Source: DASPKM01 sp035628135
GTDB lineage: Bacteria > Bacteroidota > Bacteroidia > Chitinophagales > Chitinophagaceae
Length of the DNA: 64,000 bases
NCBI GenBank assembly: GCA_035628135.1
Contig: DASPKM010000006.1
Location: 806,001 to 870,000, forward strand
Reading direction: 5' to 3'
Part shown: positions 8,261 to 16,366 of the stretch, in pieces
How the letters are laid out: each line of letters opens with the position of its first letter
Position numbering within the stretch: position 1 is the first letter of the stretch
The notes under the pieces: generated by a model
The model's database searches: none
Seen by the model: the letters and a program-made list of their open reading frames with translations, nothing else
Told to the model about the DNA's origin: nothing
Position numbers and translations under genes: made by a program

Positions 8261-8286
8261 AAAAAAGGCTTACCCGTGGGTAAGCC
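8261..8286 (-). terminator. his attenuator terminator hairpin
   Basis: On the minus strand GGCTTACCC pairs with GGGTAAGCC (arms 8278-8286 and 8267-8275, perfect 9 bp) and is followed by six U residues (8261-8266). It lies between the His leader peptide and hisG. Confidence 0.92.
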
Positions 8287-8320
8287 CGATTATAATGCTT
8301 TTACACAATACACCACCGGC

Positions 8321-8371
8321 TTACCTGCGCAGGTAAGTATGGTGATGGTGAATGTGTATAATAGACGTCAT
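8321..8371 (-). CDS. hisL: his operon leader peptide
   Basis: A 16-codon ORF on the minus strand, MTSIIHIHHHHTYLRR, with five His codons, four of them consecutive, at residues 6 and 8-11. It stops inside the 1:2 hairpin. Placement between a good promoter (8388-8419) and an attenuator terminator shows that it is the sensor of histidyl-tRNA. The start codon lies about 10 nt from the expected transcription start. Confidence 0.88.
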   Translation of the reverse strand: MTSIIHIHHHHTYLRR

Positions 8372-8387
8372 TTCGTAAGATGAACAA

Positions 8388-8419
8388 CAAAAATAAGGCT
8401 GGCGTGTTTAACCATCAAA
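8388..8419 (-). promoter_or_regulatory. his operon promoter
   Basis: On the minus strand TTTG (8416-8419), a 20-nt spacer, then TATTTTTG (8388-8395): an exact fit to the Bacteroidota consensus TTTG-N19-21-TAnnTTTG. The predicted start lies a few bases before the leader peptide ATG at 8371. Confidence 0.75.
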
Positions 8420-8485
8420 ATTTTTATGAAGGGTGATGTTTGGAATTGATTGTGGTTTAACTTGGATGCCTAAACATCGCCACGT

Positions 8486-11011
8486 ATGAAACGCCTTCAG
8501 AAAAGAATCATCATTATTTTCCTGGTTATTGTTGGCTGGAACGTTTTCGCCATCGCCCAGGATGATACTTATAAAGCGCCTCCAAAAGACATTGCCGACC
8601 TGGTGCTGAGCAAGCCAACGCCATCAGTGAACATCGACCGCAAGGGAGAGTGGATGATCCTGACGGAACGCAGTGACTTCCCTACCATAGAGGACATGGC
8701 GCAACCTGAATTGCGTATAGCAGGCCTCCGCATCAATCCCCGGAATTTCGGGCCCAGCCGTACAGGTTATTTCATCAGCATTCAATTAAAGCACATCCCC
8801 ACTAAAAAAACCTACGACATCGGGGGATTGCCGGCCAACTTAAAAGGCGGCATTCTCCAGTGGAGCCCCGATGAGAAAAAGTTTGCCTTCACCAATTCCA
8901 CACTCGATCGGATTGACCTGTACGTGGTGGACCTGCACGACAAGACTGCGCGCAAAGTGAATACCGGCGCGCTGAACGCACTTTCATTTAGCACTTACTC
9001 CTGGGTTGGCAACGATAAACTGTTGTACAGGACCGTGCCCGCCAACTATCGCAAGTTCCCCGATGCCCCACCCGCTCCCAAAGGACCGGTAGTGCAGGAA
9101 AACCTGGGCAAAGCCGCTGCTTCGCGTACTTACCAGGACCTGATCAAAAACCCGTACGACGAAGATTTGTTCGAATACATGGCCACTGCACAACTCGTGA
9201 TAAATGACCTGTCTTCAGAAAAACCCATCGGCAAACCCGCGATGTACCGGGCAATAAGTCCTTCACCTGATAAGACTTACCTGTTGGTAACCACCATACG
9301 CAAACCCTTCTCTTACCTGGTGCCTGCCAGCGGTTTCCCTCATACCGTATCGGTAATGGACATCAACGGAACGTTCTCGGAAGAGCTGGTTCAAAATCCC
9401 TCCAGCGAGGGACAACCGATAGGATTTGATGATGTGGTTACTTACCCGCGCGGCTTCGACTGGCGCGACGATCAGCCTGCCACGCTTACTTATGTTCAGG
9501 CATTGGACAAAGGCTTGGGACGCACCAAGTCAGAATACAGGGACGCACTGTACGCCATTGTACTGCCCGATGCAAAAACACTGCTTAATGGCAGCACTCC
9601 TCCCGGCGGAGACCTGTCCAATATTTTCAAGAACAAAACTGAATTGTTCAAAACAAAAAGAAGGTTCAACCGCATTATGTGGGGCGATGCCACTACCGCC
9701 ATCGTGTACGAAAGCATGACGTTCGACCGCAAAATGCAAATGAGCAGGTATAATCCGTCAACCGGCGAAATGGACGTCCTGTTGGAGCGCAGCACCAACG
9801 ATGCTTACGCCGATATCGGCACGCCCATGACCACCCGCAACCAATACGGACAGAATGTATTGCTGATATTGGAGAATGGCAACCTGTTTTTACGTTCACA
9901 GGGCGCTTCGCCCGAAGGCGATATGCCTTTTGTGCAACAGTTCGACATGAAGACAAAGAAAGGCAATATGATCTGGCGTTGCGAAGCTCCGTATTATGAG
10001 ACCGTGGTAGATGTGTTGGACCCCGAGAAAAATGTTTTCATTACCAGCCGCGAAAGCAACACGGAAGCGCCGAACTATTACATACTGACAGTGGCCACCA
10101 AAAAAGGAAAGACCACTGCCACCCGCACGCCCATTACTGAGTTTAAAAATCCTTATCCACAACTGGAAGGCGTGGCCAAGCAAAAAATATCTTATAAGCG
10201 CGCCGATGGCATCAACCTCACCGGCGACCTGTACCTGCCCAAGGGATACAATAAAGAAAAAGACGGTCCGCTGCCGGTGATCATGTGGGCATACCCCCGT
10301 GAATACAAATCGGCTTCTGATGCGGCCCAGGTACGCGGATCGAAATATACTTTCACGCGCATCAATTATGGCTCGCCCATTTTCTGGATCACGCAAGGTT
10401 ATGCCGTGCTGGACAATGCAGAAATGCCGATTGTAGGCGAGGGCAATAAAGAGCCCAACGATAATTTCATTCCGCAATTGCACCTGAATGCGCACGCCGC
10501 CATTCAGGAATTGGCGAAGATGGGCGTGGGCGACAGCAATCGCGTGGCCGTTGGAGGCCACAGCTACGGCGCATTCATGACGGCTAACCTGCTGGCACAT
10601 ACGAAGCTGTTCAAAGCAGGCATTGCCCGCAGCGGGGCCTATAACAGAACGCTTACGCCGTTCGGCTTCCAGGCAGAGGAAAGAACTTACTGGGAAGCGC
10701 CTGAAGTGTATTACAATATGTCGCCGTTCATGTTCGCCAATAAGATCAAAACGCCCATCCTGCTCATTCATGGAGAGATGGACAATAACAGCGGCACCTT
10801 CCCCATCCAAAGCGAACGTTTGTACAATGCCATCAAAGGCCATGGGGGCACGGTCCGTTATGTGGTGCTTCCCTACGAAAGCCACGGTTATGCAGCAAAG
10901 GAAAACATACTGCACATGCTGTGGGAACAAAACGCATGGCTGGAGAAATACGTGAAAAATGGCAACAAGCCGGCGGGCAGCACCGGCAACGATCCTAAGA
11001 AAGGATTTTAA
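8486..11011 (+). CDS. Exported S9-family (prolyl oligopeptidase) serine peptidase
   Basis: An 841-residue protein with a signal peptide (residues 1-25), a long beta-propeller-like N-terminal region, and a C-terminal alpha/beta hydrolase domain. The catalytic triad is readable: S693 in GGHSYGAFM, D766 in HGEMDNNSGTF and H800 in YESHGY. The GHSYG form and the HGEMDNN segment resemble the S9D/glutamyl-endopeptidase-like branch more than classical DPP4. It probably trims peptides in the periplasm. The gene reads away from the his leader and ends just before a hairpin with a T-run that should terminate it. Confidence 0.92.
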   Translation: MKRLQKRIIIIFLVIVGWNVFAIAQDDTYKAPPKDIADLVLSKPTPSVNIDRKGEWMILTERSDFPTIEDMAQPELRIAGLRINPRNFGPSRTGYFISIQLKHIPTKKTYDIGGLPANLKGGILQWSPDEKKFAFTNSTLDRIDLYVVDLHDKTARKVNTGALNALSFSTYSWVGNDKLLYRTVPANYRKFPDAPPAPKGPVVQENLGKAAASRTYQDLIKNPYDEDLFEYMATAQLVINDLSSEKPIGKPAMYRAISPSPDKTYLLVTTIRKPFSYLVPASGFPHTVSVMDINGTFSEELVQNPSSEGQPIGFDDVVTYPRGFDWRDDQPATLTYVQALDKGLGRTKSEYRDALYAIVLPDAKTLLNGSTPPGGDLSNIFKNKTELFKTKRRFNRIMWGDATTAIVYESMTFDRKMQMSRYNPSTGEMDVLLERSTNDAYADIGTPMTTRNQYGQNVLLILENGNLFLRSQGASPEGDMPFVQQFDMKTKKGNMIWRCEAPYYETVVDVLDPEKNVFITSRESNTEAPNYYILTVATKKGKTTATRTPITEFKNPYPQLEGVAKQKISYKRADGINLTGDLYLPKGYNKEKDGPLPVIMWAYPREYKSASDAAQVRGSKYTFTRINYGSPIFWITQGYAVLDNAEMPIVGEGNKEPNDNFIPQLHLNAHAAIQELAKMGVGDSNRVAVGGHSYGAFMTANLLAHTKLFKAGIARSGAYNRTLTPFGFQAEERTYWEAPEVYYNMSPFMFANKIKTPILLIHGEMDNNSGTFPIQSERLYNAIKGHGGTVRYVVLPYESHGYAAKENILHMLWEQNAWLEKYVKNGNKPAGSTGNDPKKGF

Positions 11012-11032
11012 GTTATAAGGGATTATATATTC

Positions 11033-11106
11033 AGGTTACGGGTTATGAGTTATGGATTACAAATGAAGTTCGTAGTCCATAATTCGTAACCCGTAGCTTT
11101 TTTAAT
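11033..11106 (+). terminator. Repeat-type hairpin (family B, copy 1) with T-run
   Basis: The left arm (about 11033-11060, words GGTTACGG, GTTATGA, GTTATGG, ATTAC) and the right arm (about 11072-11098) form a stem of about 27 bp with a few mismatches and a 10-11 nt loop, followed by a run of seven T. It lies 21 bp after the S9 peptidase stop and should act as its terminator. The stem is built from repeated heptamer-like words, as in the copy at 11794. Confidence 0.75.
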
Positions 11107-11149
11107 CGTGGTATGGATTTTTTATACGTAAAAGTATTAATCAATTACC

Positions 11150-11788
11150 ATGAAAGCTTACAGTGGAGAATTGAATTTGTGGGAAGAACGTTTGAATACC
11201 GCTACCCACATTCTCGGGATACTGTTTGGACTGGTATGTATCCCTATTCTCATCATGAATGCCTGCGACAGGGCGGGCCTCACAGTCATTACCGGCACCA
11301 GCGTGTACGGTTTCAGTTTTTTAATGGTATTCACCTGCTCAACTTTGTTTCATTGCCAGAAAGAAGGAAGGACGAGGAAATTGTTCAAGATCATGGACCA
11401 CATCAGCATCTACTTCCTGATTGCCGGCACCTACACCCCTTTCATCCTGATCTTCGTGAACAACCATTTTGGGATGGTACTGCTCTCGGTATTGTGGGGA
11501 CTCACTATCATTGGTACGATCTTCAAAACCTTTTGCACAGGGAAATTTGAGATTGTTTCCACGGTCATTTACCTGGCCATGGGCTGGGCGCTGTTGGCGG
11601 GAGCAGATACATTCTTCGCCAAAATGCCGTACCAGATCGTTGTTTTGATTGTAGCCGGCGGAGTGTTGTATTCAGTGGGTGTGATTTTCTACATCTGGCG
11701 GTTGTTTACGTATCACCATGCGGTATGGCACCTGTTTGTGCTGTCTGCCGCCATCTGCCATTATACCGCCGTGTTGCTGGCTATTTAA
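11150..11788 (+). CDS. Hemolysin III family (PAQR-like) membrane protein
   Basis: A 212-residue integral membrane protein with about seven transmembrane segments. Family motifs are NTATHILGILFG near the N-terminus, the first histidine site STLFHC, DHISIYFLIAGTYTPF, and a C-terminal HLFVLSAAICHYTAV. The conserved Ser/His/Asp residues suggest a zinc site as in the PAQR/CREST superfamily, probably a lipid-amide hydrolase-like protein; the name hemolysin is historical and no haemolytic role is implied. It starts 44 bp after a terminator hairpin, so it has its own promoter, which I could not place. Confidence 0.92.
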   Translation: MKAYSGELNLWEERLNTATHILGILFGLVCIPILIMNACDRAGLTVITGTSVYGFSFLMVFTCSTLFHCQKEGRTRKLFKIMDHISIYFLIAGTYTPFILIFVNNHFGMVLLSVLWGLTIIGTIFKTFCTGKFEIVSTVIYLAMGWALLAGADTFFAKMPYQIVVLIVAGGVLYSVGVIFYIWRLFTYHHAVWHLFVLSAAICHYTAVLLAI

Positions 11789-11793
11789 AAGCA

Positions 11794-11836
11794 TAGGTTA
11801 TGGATTACGAAGATGTTTCGTGAACCATAACCCTTA
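11794..11836. terminator. Repeat-type hairpin (family B, copy 2) between convergent genes
   Basis: AGGTTATGGATTACGAA pairs with TTCGTGAACCATAACCCT across a short loop, giving a stem of about 17 bp with a bulge. It uses the same words (GGTTATGGATTACG) as the hairpin at 11033. It lies between the converging hemolysin III-like gene and the small membrane protein at 11856, so it is a likely bidirectional terminator, although the T-run is poor. Confidence 0.65.
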
Positions 11837-11855
11837 GCCTGATTGTTTATAGAGA

Positions 11856-12191
11856 TCAGAAATTAATATTCCATCCAAGGTTGCGTTGGAACCAGCCGGT
11901 AGTAAACCCGGCCACCACCAATGCAATCAATACCAGTAGCACCAATACCCACAAGCCTGCGCCGGTGCTTCTCCGGCGGCCATCATGCCGGTGATACCGG
12001 TGCGGATTCTCGGTATTCACTTCGTTTTCAGAAAGTGCACGCACTTTAATTAACCTGCCGGCATAGCGGGAAGTGAAACTATCCACTTCCTCCTGGTTGC
12101 TAACTACTTGTTCGGCAACAAACACATCTTCGCGGTTGTGGGTATCGTAAGCCTGTACAACCACAGGAAATTCATTGTCTTGTACTCTCAT
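11856..12191 (-). CDS. Small C-terminally anchored membrane protein, unknown
   Basis: A 111-residue protein from the ATG at 12191 (MRVQDNEF...). An alternative start at 12218 adds nine residues with no obvious merit. Residues 1-65 are soluble and acidic; 63-76 are His/Arg-rich (HRYHRHDGRRR); a single transmembrane helix spans about 78-97, followed by a short tail. I do not recognise a family. The positive residues before the helix suggest that the N-terminal domain stays in the cytoplasm. It is transcribed towards the family B hairpin. Confidence 0.7.
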   Translation of the reverse strand: MRVQDNEFPVVVQAYDTHNREDVFVAEQVVSNQEEVDSFTSRYAGRLIKVRALSENEVNTENPHRYHRHDGRRRSTGAGLWVLVLLVLIALVVAGFTTGWFQRNLGWNINF

Positions 12192-12261
12192 AACATTAAC
12201 TTTTGCGTATACCGTCAAATGCTACAAGAATATTGCCAGTTGGCAGGTTAGACGGTAATTA

Positions 12262-12507
12262 TCAGTTCTGATTTTCCCGGATGCGTTCGATAACCAGCTG
12301 TAAAACAACTTTGGAGAGGTTAAGTGGGTCGGCAAGGTGCATCTGGCCATCTACAGCCACCAGCACGATTTTGGCGGGCAATTCGGAATGCAGCTCAGAG
12401 CCGATGATATGCACATGGTATTCCTTGAGCCTGGAATCATGTGTATATACGTTTGCGTAACATTCTCTCCCATTGAAAGGAAATCGAATCATAAAAGGTT
12501 TGGCCAT
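12262..12507 (-). CDS. Small protein of unknown function, paralog of the 13111 gene
   Basis: An 81-residue cytoplasmic-looking protein. It shares a spaced pattern with the protein at 13111-13350: FMI at the start, GR-x-x-YANV, YHVH-x-I, a DG before ADP, and LVIE-x-I near the end, so the two are paralogs. No catalytic motif is evident. The genes point away from each other, with a third small gene (12658) between them. Confidence 0.75.
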   Translation of the reverse strand: MAKPFMIRFPFNGRECYANVYTHDSRLKEYHVHIIGSELHSELPAKIVLVAVDGQMHLADPLNLSKVVLQLVIERIRENQN

Positions 12508-12657
12508 GGTTCGGTATGCGAGCTGATTGTAGCCAGGAAGAAGAGCTAAATCTAGTCTTAACAGTTGTTAAGCGAATGTTATCAAAATTGAGCATCAAGG
12601 CACTTAACCCCCGTTTAACGCCCCCCTGCACGCGGATGGCCTACCTTGGCAACTGTA

Positions 12658-12906
12658 ATGATCATCAATTTCAACGATACGGAATCGGTGCGCATGCAGG
12701 TGCTACGCGACTCCCGCAAGATAAAGCAGCTCATAAACTGGTTGCACGCCATTGACCTGGCAAAGAACCAGAACTGGGATTCCGATGTTTGCGTGGACAT
12801 TTTCCTGGACCATAACGATATTTCCATTCACATCAGCGAAGAAGAGTTCCGGAACACGGTAAAGCAACTGTACCTGCAGATCCCCGACGCCGATCCGCTA
12901 GATTAA
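12658..12906 (+). CDS. Small acidic protein of unknown function
   Basis: An 82-residue protein starting at the ATG at 12658 (MIINFNDTES). The longer frame begins at a TTG (12646), which overlaps a possible -7 element TACCTTGG at 12642-12649 and is less likely. It is acidic, with WLHAIDLAKNQNWD and VCVDIFLDHNDISIHISEEEF, and has no signal peptide or membrane segment. I do not recognise a family. It lies between two paralogous small genes. Confidence 0.6.
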   Translation: MIINFNDTESVRMQVLRDSRKIKQLINWLHAIDLAKNQNWDSDVCVDIFLDHNDISIHISEEEFRNTVKQLYLQIPDADPLD

Positions 12907-13110
12907 ATTCAGCGTTTTCGCTACCCTCCCATAGATCCTATCATTTCTGAGTTTGCCGGATTTTGCAGGCATTCGCCTGAAATTTCCGTACCTGTTTGCT
13001 GCGCATTTTGTGCAATAATTACCACACGAAAACGGGTGGCCGATGTGGCAGAAAATTTGTCTTACCTATATCGGTAAGCTATAAACGCTACGGTATCTTA
13101 TAAAGTTGCC

Positions 13111-13350
13111 ATGGAAAAGAATTTCATGATAAATATTGAATATGAAGGCCGGCAGGTTTACGCAAATGTTTTTGAATACAAGCGTTCACCGGCGTGGTAC
13201 CATGTTCATTTTATCGACCATATAGAGCTAAACAGGATGACACTTCATGAAAAAGATGGACGGATTATAGCCGACCCTGAAGACCAGGCGAACCCTGACC
13301 TTATCCAATTAGTGATTGAAGCGATTGAAAAAAATCCGAACCGGATTTGA
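13111..13350 (+). CDS. Small protein of unknown function, paralog of the 12262 gene
   Basis: A 79-residue protein, MEKNFMINIEYEGRQVYANV at the start. It aligns end to end with the product of 12262-12507 through GR-x-x-YANV, WYHVHFI/EYHVHII, KDGRIIADP and LIQLVIEAIEKN. It is probably a small cytoplasmic protein; the function is unknown. A weak hairpin with a T-run lies about 140 bp downstream. Confidence 0.75.
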   Translation: MEKNFMINIEYEGRQVYANVFEYKRSPAWYHVHFIDHIELNRMTLHEKDGRIIADPEDQANPDLIQLVIEAIEKNPNRI

Positions 13351-13492
13351 TTCCTCAAACGAGTGAGCCCGTGCATCTGTACTATCAATTTGTGCAGGTG
13401 ATGTTTTTATTTACCCACTAAAACGGTGGCACACCACAACACCTACGCTTGTCCGTGCATGCCACCTGTATTTCGTTTGCAGTCTAAATAGT

Positions 13493-13520
13493 ATTGCCGG
13501 TATGCGGCAATCAGTTTTTT
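13493..13520 (+). terminator. Possible terminator after the 13111 gene
   Basis: ATTGCCG (13493-13499), a 5-nt loop, CGGCAAT (13505-13511), then CAG and six T residues. The stem is short and lies 140 bp after the stop codon, so the assignment is tentative. The rest of 13351-13630 shows nothing recognisable. Confidence 0.4.
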
Positions 13521-13630
13521 ATATACTTACTGTTACCGCAATGATAAATGGTTAGACAACGGGACGCTTCAACCGGATTGGCAATTGTATGAGTTTATTT
13601 GACAATGATCCTATCAAAGCCGTGATTGGA

Positions 13631-14242
13631 TCACGATCGGAAAAGATGTATTAATTTTTCCCCGGCTAATTCCGAATGCAGTAACAGCATCATGAAAATA
13701 TTCGAGCTAAGCAATTTCATCTTCAGCAAGTAGATGCCGCGCACCTTTTGATTTTTTACCGTATGGATGGAGATATTCAATTGCTCCGCGATCTCATGAT
13801 TTTTTAATCCTTCTACAAAACTCATCTTGACTATTTTCCTGCATTGAGGCGGCAGGTTCTCAATGGCTGCGTACACTTCACGGAGTATTTCGGTGCGGGT
13901 AGCTTCGGTAAACGTTTCTTCGCCTGCGTTCACCAGGTAGGCCAGATCAGATTGCTGGCGCGTGACGCGTTCGGCTTGCTTGAGAAAGTTGAGACAGGCA
14001 TTACGGGTGGTAATATATAAAAAGGCCCTGATGCCGTACATAGAATCGAAATTCTTGTGCAGCTTCCACAGCTTATAGAAACTTTCGGCCGCAATGTCTT
14101 CCGCCTCCTCCCTGTTCGCGATAATACGGTCTGCGAAATAACACAGCGCCGCGTAATAAAACTTGAAGATGGCCGTAAGAGATTTGGGGTTTCCTTTTTT
14201 AAACTCAATGATTAAATCATCGCCTGCTACCTGCTCATTCAT
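13631..14242 (-). CDS. ECF RNA polymerase sigma-70 factor, orphan
   Basis: A 203-residue sigma factor starting at MNEQVAGDD (14242); the longer frame adds 11 unlikely residues. Region 2 spans about 20-90 (FKFYYAALCYFADRII, EEAEDIAAESFYKLW) and region 4 about 125-180 (LPPQCRKIVKMSFVEGLKNHEIAEQLNISIHTVKNQKVRG, the helix-turn-helix). It resembles the Bacteroidota ECF group that normally works with a FecR-like anti-sigma factor and SusC/SusD genes, but none of these is adjacent. Its control and targets are therefore not evident. Confidence 0.92.
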   Translation of the reverse strand: MNEQVAGDDLIIEFKKGNPKSLTAIFKFYYAALCYFADRIIANREEAEDIAAESFYKLWKLHKNFDSMYGIRAFLYITTRNACLNFLKQAERVTRQQSDLAYLVNAGEETFTEATRTEILREVYAAIENLPPQCRKIVKMSFVEGLKNHEIAEQLNISIHTVKNQKVRGIYLLKMKLLSSNIFMMLLLHSELAGEKLIHLFRS

Positions 14243-14497
14243 TGGGTATAAAACTTTTATGTTCATGAGGGGCACGAGGGATTATGGTAGCTGCATAGGA
14301 AAGGATTAAGGTTTATTGATCCTAAAAATTAATGGAAACTGGGTGTGGGGAGGAGTATTGAATTGCTATTATCGGACTTTTTCAGGGATGAGGTCGTAGT
14401 TGGCACAAAATAATGATGAAAATACTAATTCCAAAATATTGATAAGTTTCTCATTTGAAATAAGTAAAAATACATACTAAGCTATGGTATAATTACT
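14243..14497. other. Intergenic region without recognised gene
   Basis: Upstream region of the sigma factor gene, AT-rich around 14380-14497. I see no credible ORF, RNA gene or exact promoter consensus here. It ends at the terminator hairpin that begins at 14498. Confidence 0.5.
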
Positions 14498-14533
14498 ATA
14501 AACAGGCCCGGACTGTTGCCCGGGCCTGTTTAT
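14498..14533 (-). terminator. Strong intrinsic terminator
   Basis: A perfect 14-bp stem (14498-14511 with 14520-14533, core AAACAGGCCCGG) with an 8-nt loop and AT-rich flanks on both sides. It lies 15 bp past the stop of the lipoprotein gene at 14549, which it should terminate. The flank T content allows action in either direction. Confidence 0.85.
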
Positions 14534-14548
14534 TTTATATAGATCAGG

Positions 14549-15025
14549 TTAAAATTGAACTGAAAAGGCATTGGGCAGGTGGTCGTCCGACACCCGGTAT
14601 GCGCCGCTAACCTGGGTATGGATGCTGAGTGTTTTGCCTGCATACAATTCTTCCAGCCCAATGGTTACAAACAGGAAGTTCGATCCCTGCAATTGCTGCG
14701 GAACATCCAGCCCGTCTGTCATGCCATCGCGGGACCAGGTCATGTCGAAGGCGTTCACCACTTCCCCTGTTTCGTCGGTAAGTATCAGCTTGGCCTGGGT
14801 TACGTGTTCATGGCTTACCTCGTAAGGCACATAAATGGTTATTTGCTCGCCTACTGTAAAAATGGAGTTGGGGTCGCCCAGTGTTGCGCTCCTGGGCTCG
14901 GTAACTTCAGGGAAAATGTTTGCTTTTAAAACCGGTTCCGGCGGTACGTCGGGGATGTTAAATGAATCCTTTTTACACGAAGAAAAAACCAGGGCCATGA
15001 TGGCCAGGTACAGAACATTTTTCAT
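14549..15025 (-). CDS. Hypothetical lipoprotein
   Basis: A 158-residue protein starting at the ATG at 15025: MKNVLYLAIMALVFSSCKKD gives a signal peptide with the lipobox cysteine at residue 17. The upstream in-frame start (15085) would bury the signal. The mature part looks like an all-beta domain (ITIYVPYEV, AKLILTDETGEVV, LFVTIGLEELYAGKTLSI) and may be an Ig-like or carbohydrate-handling fold, but I do not recognise a family. It appears monocistronic, ending at the hairpin at 14498-14533. Confidence 0.8.
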   Translation of the reverse strand: MKNVLYLAIMALVFSSCKKDSFNIPDVPPEPVLKANIFPEVTEPRSATLGDPNSIFTVGEQITIYVPYEVSHEHVTQAKLILTDETGEVVNAFDMTWSRDGMTDGLDVPQQLQGSNFLFVTIGLEELYAGKTLSIHTQVSGAYRVSDDHLPNAFSVQF

Positions 15026-15148
15026 AAGGTATTGTTTTAAATAAAAGCGGGAACATGTTTTTTTCCCAGCCGCTACAAAATACAATTTGATGGCGAAAAG
15101 TGCAAGTAGGGAATTTCCCGTTAGTGGAACTGCGGTTATTGCTATGGG

Positions 15149-15838
15149 TTAGACCATGACCTCTCCAAGTTTTTCACGCGCCCATTTGAGGGCGATGTCC
15201 AATTGCTGGCGCATGCTCATATTGGTATTGTCCAGTTCTATTGCATCGTCTGCCTTGCGCAGGGGGCTTACTTCGCGGTTGGAATCGATATAGTCCCTCA
15301 TTTCAAGGTTGGCCTTTACTTCTTCGAGGGTGATGGCGGGATTTTTTTCATACAGTTCGCGGAAACGCCTTTCCACTCTTATTGGATTGTCGGCGGTCAT
15401 GAATATTTTCAGCTCGGCATTTGGAAACACTACTGTGCCGATGTCGCGGCCGTCCATTACAATTCCCTTTCCCTTGCCCATGGCTTGCTGGCGCGATACG
15501 GCAAATTCTCTCACGGCCCGGATGGCTGCAACGTCGCTTACTTTTTCGGCTATCACGAGGTCGCGGATCACGTATTCTACGTTTTCGTTGTTCAGGTGAA
15601 TTTCGCTTTGCCGTGTTTTGTTATTGTATACGAACTCGAGGTTGATTTCTTTCAGCGCTTCATGTACGGCTTTGGATTTGGTCCAGTCAACGTGATTGCG
15701 CAGGAAGTAGAGGGTTATTGCACGGTACATGGCGCCGCTATCTATATAAATATAGTTCAGCTCCTTAGCCAGTTGCTTTGCCAGCGTGCTTTTACCGCAG
15801 GATGACCAGCCGTCTATTGTAATAATGATCTTGCCCAT
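15149..15838 (-). CDS. cmk: Cytidylate kinase
   Basis: A 229-residue P-loop kinase phosphorylating CMP and dCMP for nucleotide recycling. It has the Walker A region GWSSCGKST (residues 8-16), DSGAMYRAITLYFL, the arginine-rich NMP-binding part, and KGIVMDGRDIGTVVFPNAELKIFMTA, all diagnostic of CMP kinase; RDYIDSNREVSPLRKADDAI is the usual C-terminal block. The length is normal for the family. No operon partner is apparent. Confidence 0.97.
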   Translation of the reverse strand: MGKIIITIDGWSSCGKSTLAKQLAKELNYIYIDSGAMYRAITLYFLRNHVDWTKSKAVHEALKEINLEFVYNNKTRQSEIHLNNENVEYVIRDLVIAEKVSDVAAIRAVREFAVSRQQAMGKGKGIVMDGRDIGTVVFPNAELKIFMTADNPIRVERRFRELYEKNPAITLEEVKANLEMRDYIDSNREVSPLRKADDAIELDNTNMSMRQQLDIALKWAREKLGEVMV

Positions 15839-15931
15839 GAATTAAATACAATACGACTGCACAAAAATGCGGAAAATTCGGGAAATGAGGTAAGAATGGG
15901 GTATTAAACGATGATTAAATGCAAACAGATG

Positions 15932-16366
15932 TTAGTTTAGGTTGTGCAGCCTCATGTAATCATGGATGCTAAGTTTTGCTAGTTCGGGATATTTATTACG
16001 CAGGGTTCCGAATAGTACCTGGCTTTGTTGCTCCAATGCGATAATCTCTTTTGCATTGGGAACACCTAAGTCCCCTAGCATTGTAAAGTAGTCCTTACTT
16101 GCCGCTGGCCTTGGAATGGCGAGCCTTTGCTTGTCTATTTTAAGGAAACGAAGGCCAAACTGCATTTCTTTTTGAAGCTTTGTATTCACTGTTTTTAATT
16201 CTGTCCAGATCGGGTCAGCTTTTATTGTATTCATCAACTTCGTCTTCTGCTCTTCTGTTAACGGCCTGCCCGGTATGCAGGGATCACAATTTTGTGAGAT
16301 GGCGGGTAAACATACCAGTATAAATAAGGTTAATATTGCGGTAGTCTTTAGGTTCAGGTTATTCAT
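15932..16366 (-). CDS. Exported protein of unknown function, paralog of the 16711 product
   Basis: A 144-residue protein starting at MNNLNLK (16366), with a signal peptide ending about CLPAISQ (residue 24) and a CDPC motif just after. Its ATG overlaps the upstream stop by 4 bases. Its core matches the lipoprotein at 16711-17151: IKADPIW, GVPNAKEIIALEQ, LRNKYPELAKLSIHDYMRL against IKAD, GVVNAEEFVAAEK, LWKKYPDVSKLSMDDFKEL. It is helical and charged. The function is unknown; it is the last gene of a three-gene operon. Confidence 0.75.
   Translation of the reverse strand: MNNLNLKTTAILTLFILVCLPAISQNCDPCIPGRPLTEEQKTKLMNTIKADPIWTELKTVNTKLQKEMQFGLRFLKIDKQRLAIPRPAASKDYFTMLGDLGVPNAKEIIALEQQSQVLFGTLRNKYPELAKLSIHDYMRLHNLN

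Larger units (their letters stand above)
8261..8371 (-). promoter_or_regulatory. Histidine-operon leader attenuator
   Basis: A complete leader-peptide attenuator on the minus strand. Arms 1:2 form a perfect 18-nt palindrome at 8320-8337 (CTTACCTGC/GCAGGTAAG). Arm 2 (GGTAAGCC, 8318-8325) is an exact complement of arm 3 (GGCTTACC in 8278-8286), and arm 3 also forms the terminator with arm 4. A ribosome stalled in the run of His codons (8339-8356) would cover arm 1, letting 2:3 form and transcription proceed into hisG. The architecture is that of the enterobacterial his leader, although the sequence is unrelated. Confidence 0.92.

Noticed and set aside
9896..10930. A 344-codon minus-strand ORF inside the S9 peptidase gene
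   Set aside because: It is antisense to a clear S9 catalytic domain and has no recognisable motif.
13589..13654. A 21-codon ORF, MSLFDNDPIK...
   Set aside because: Too short, no conserved feature, and partly antisense to the sigma factor gene.
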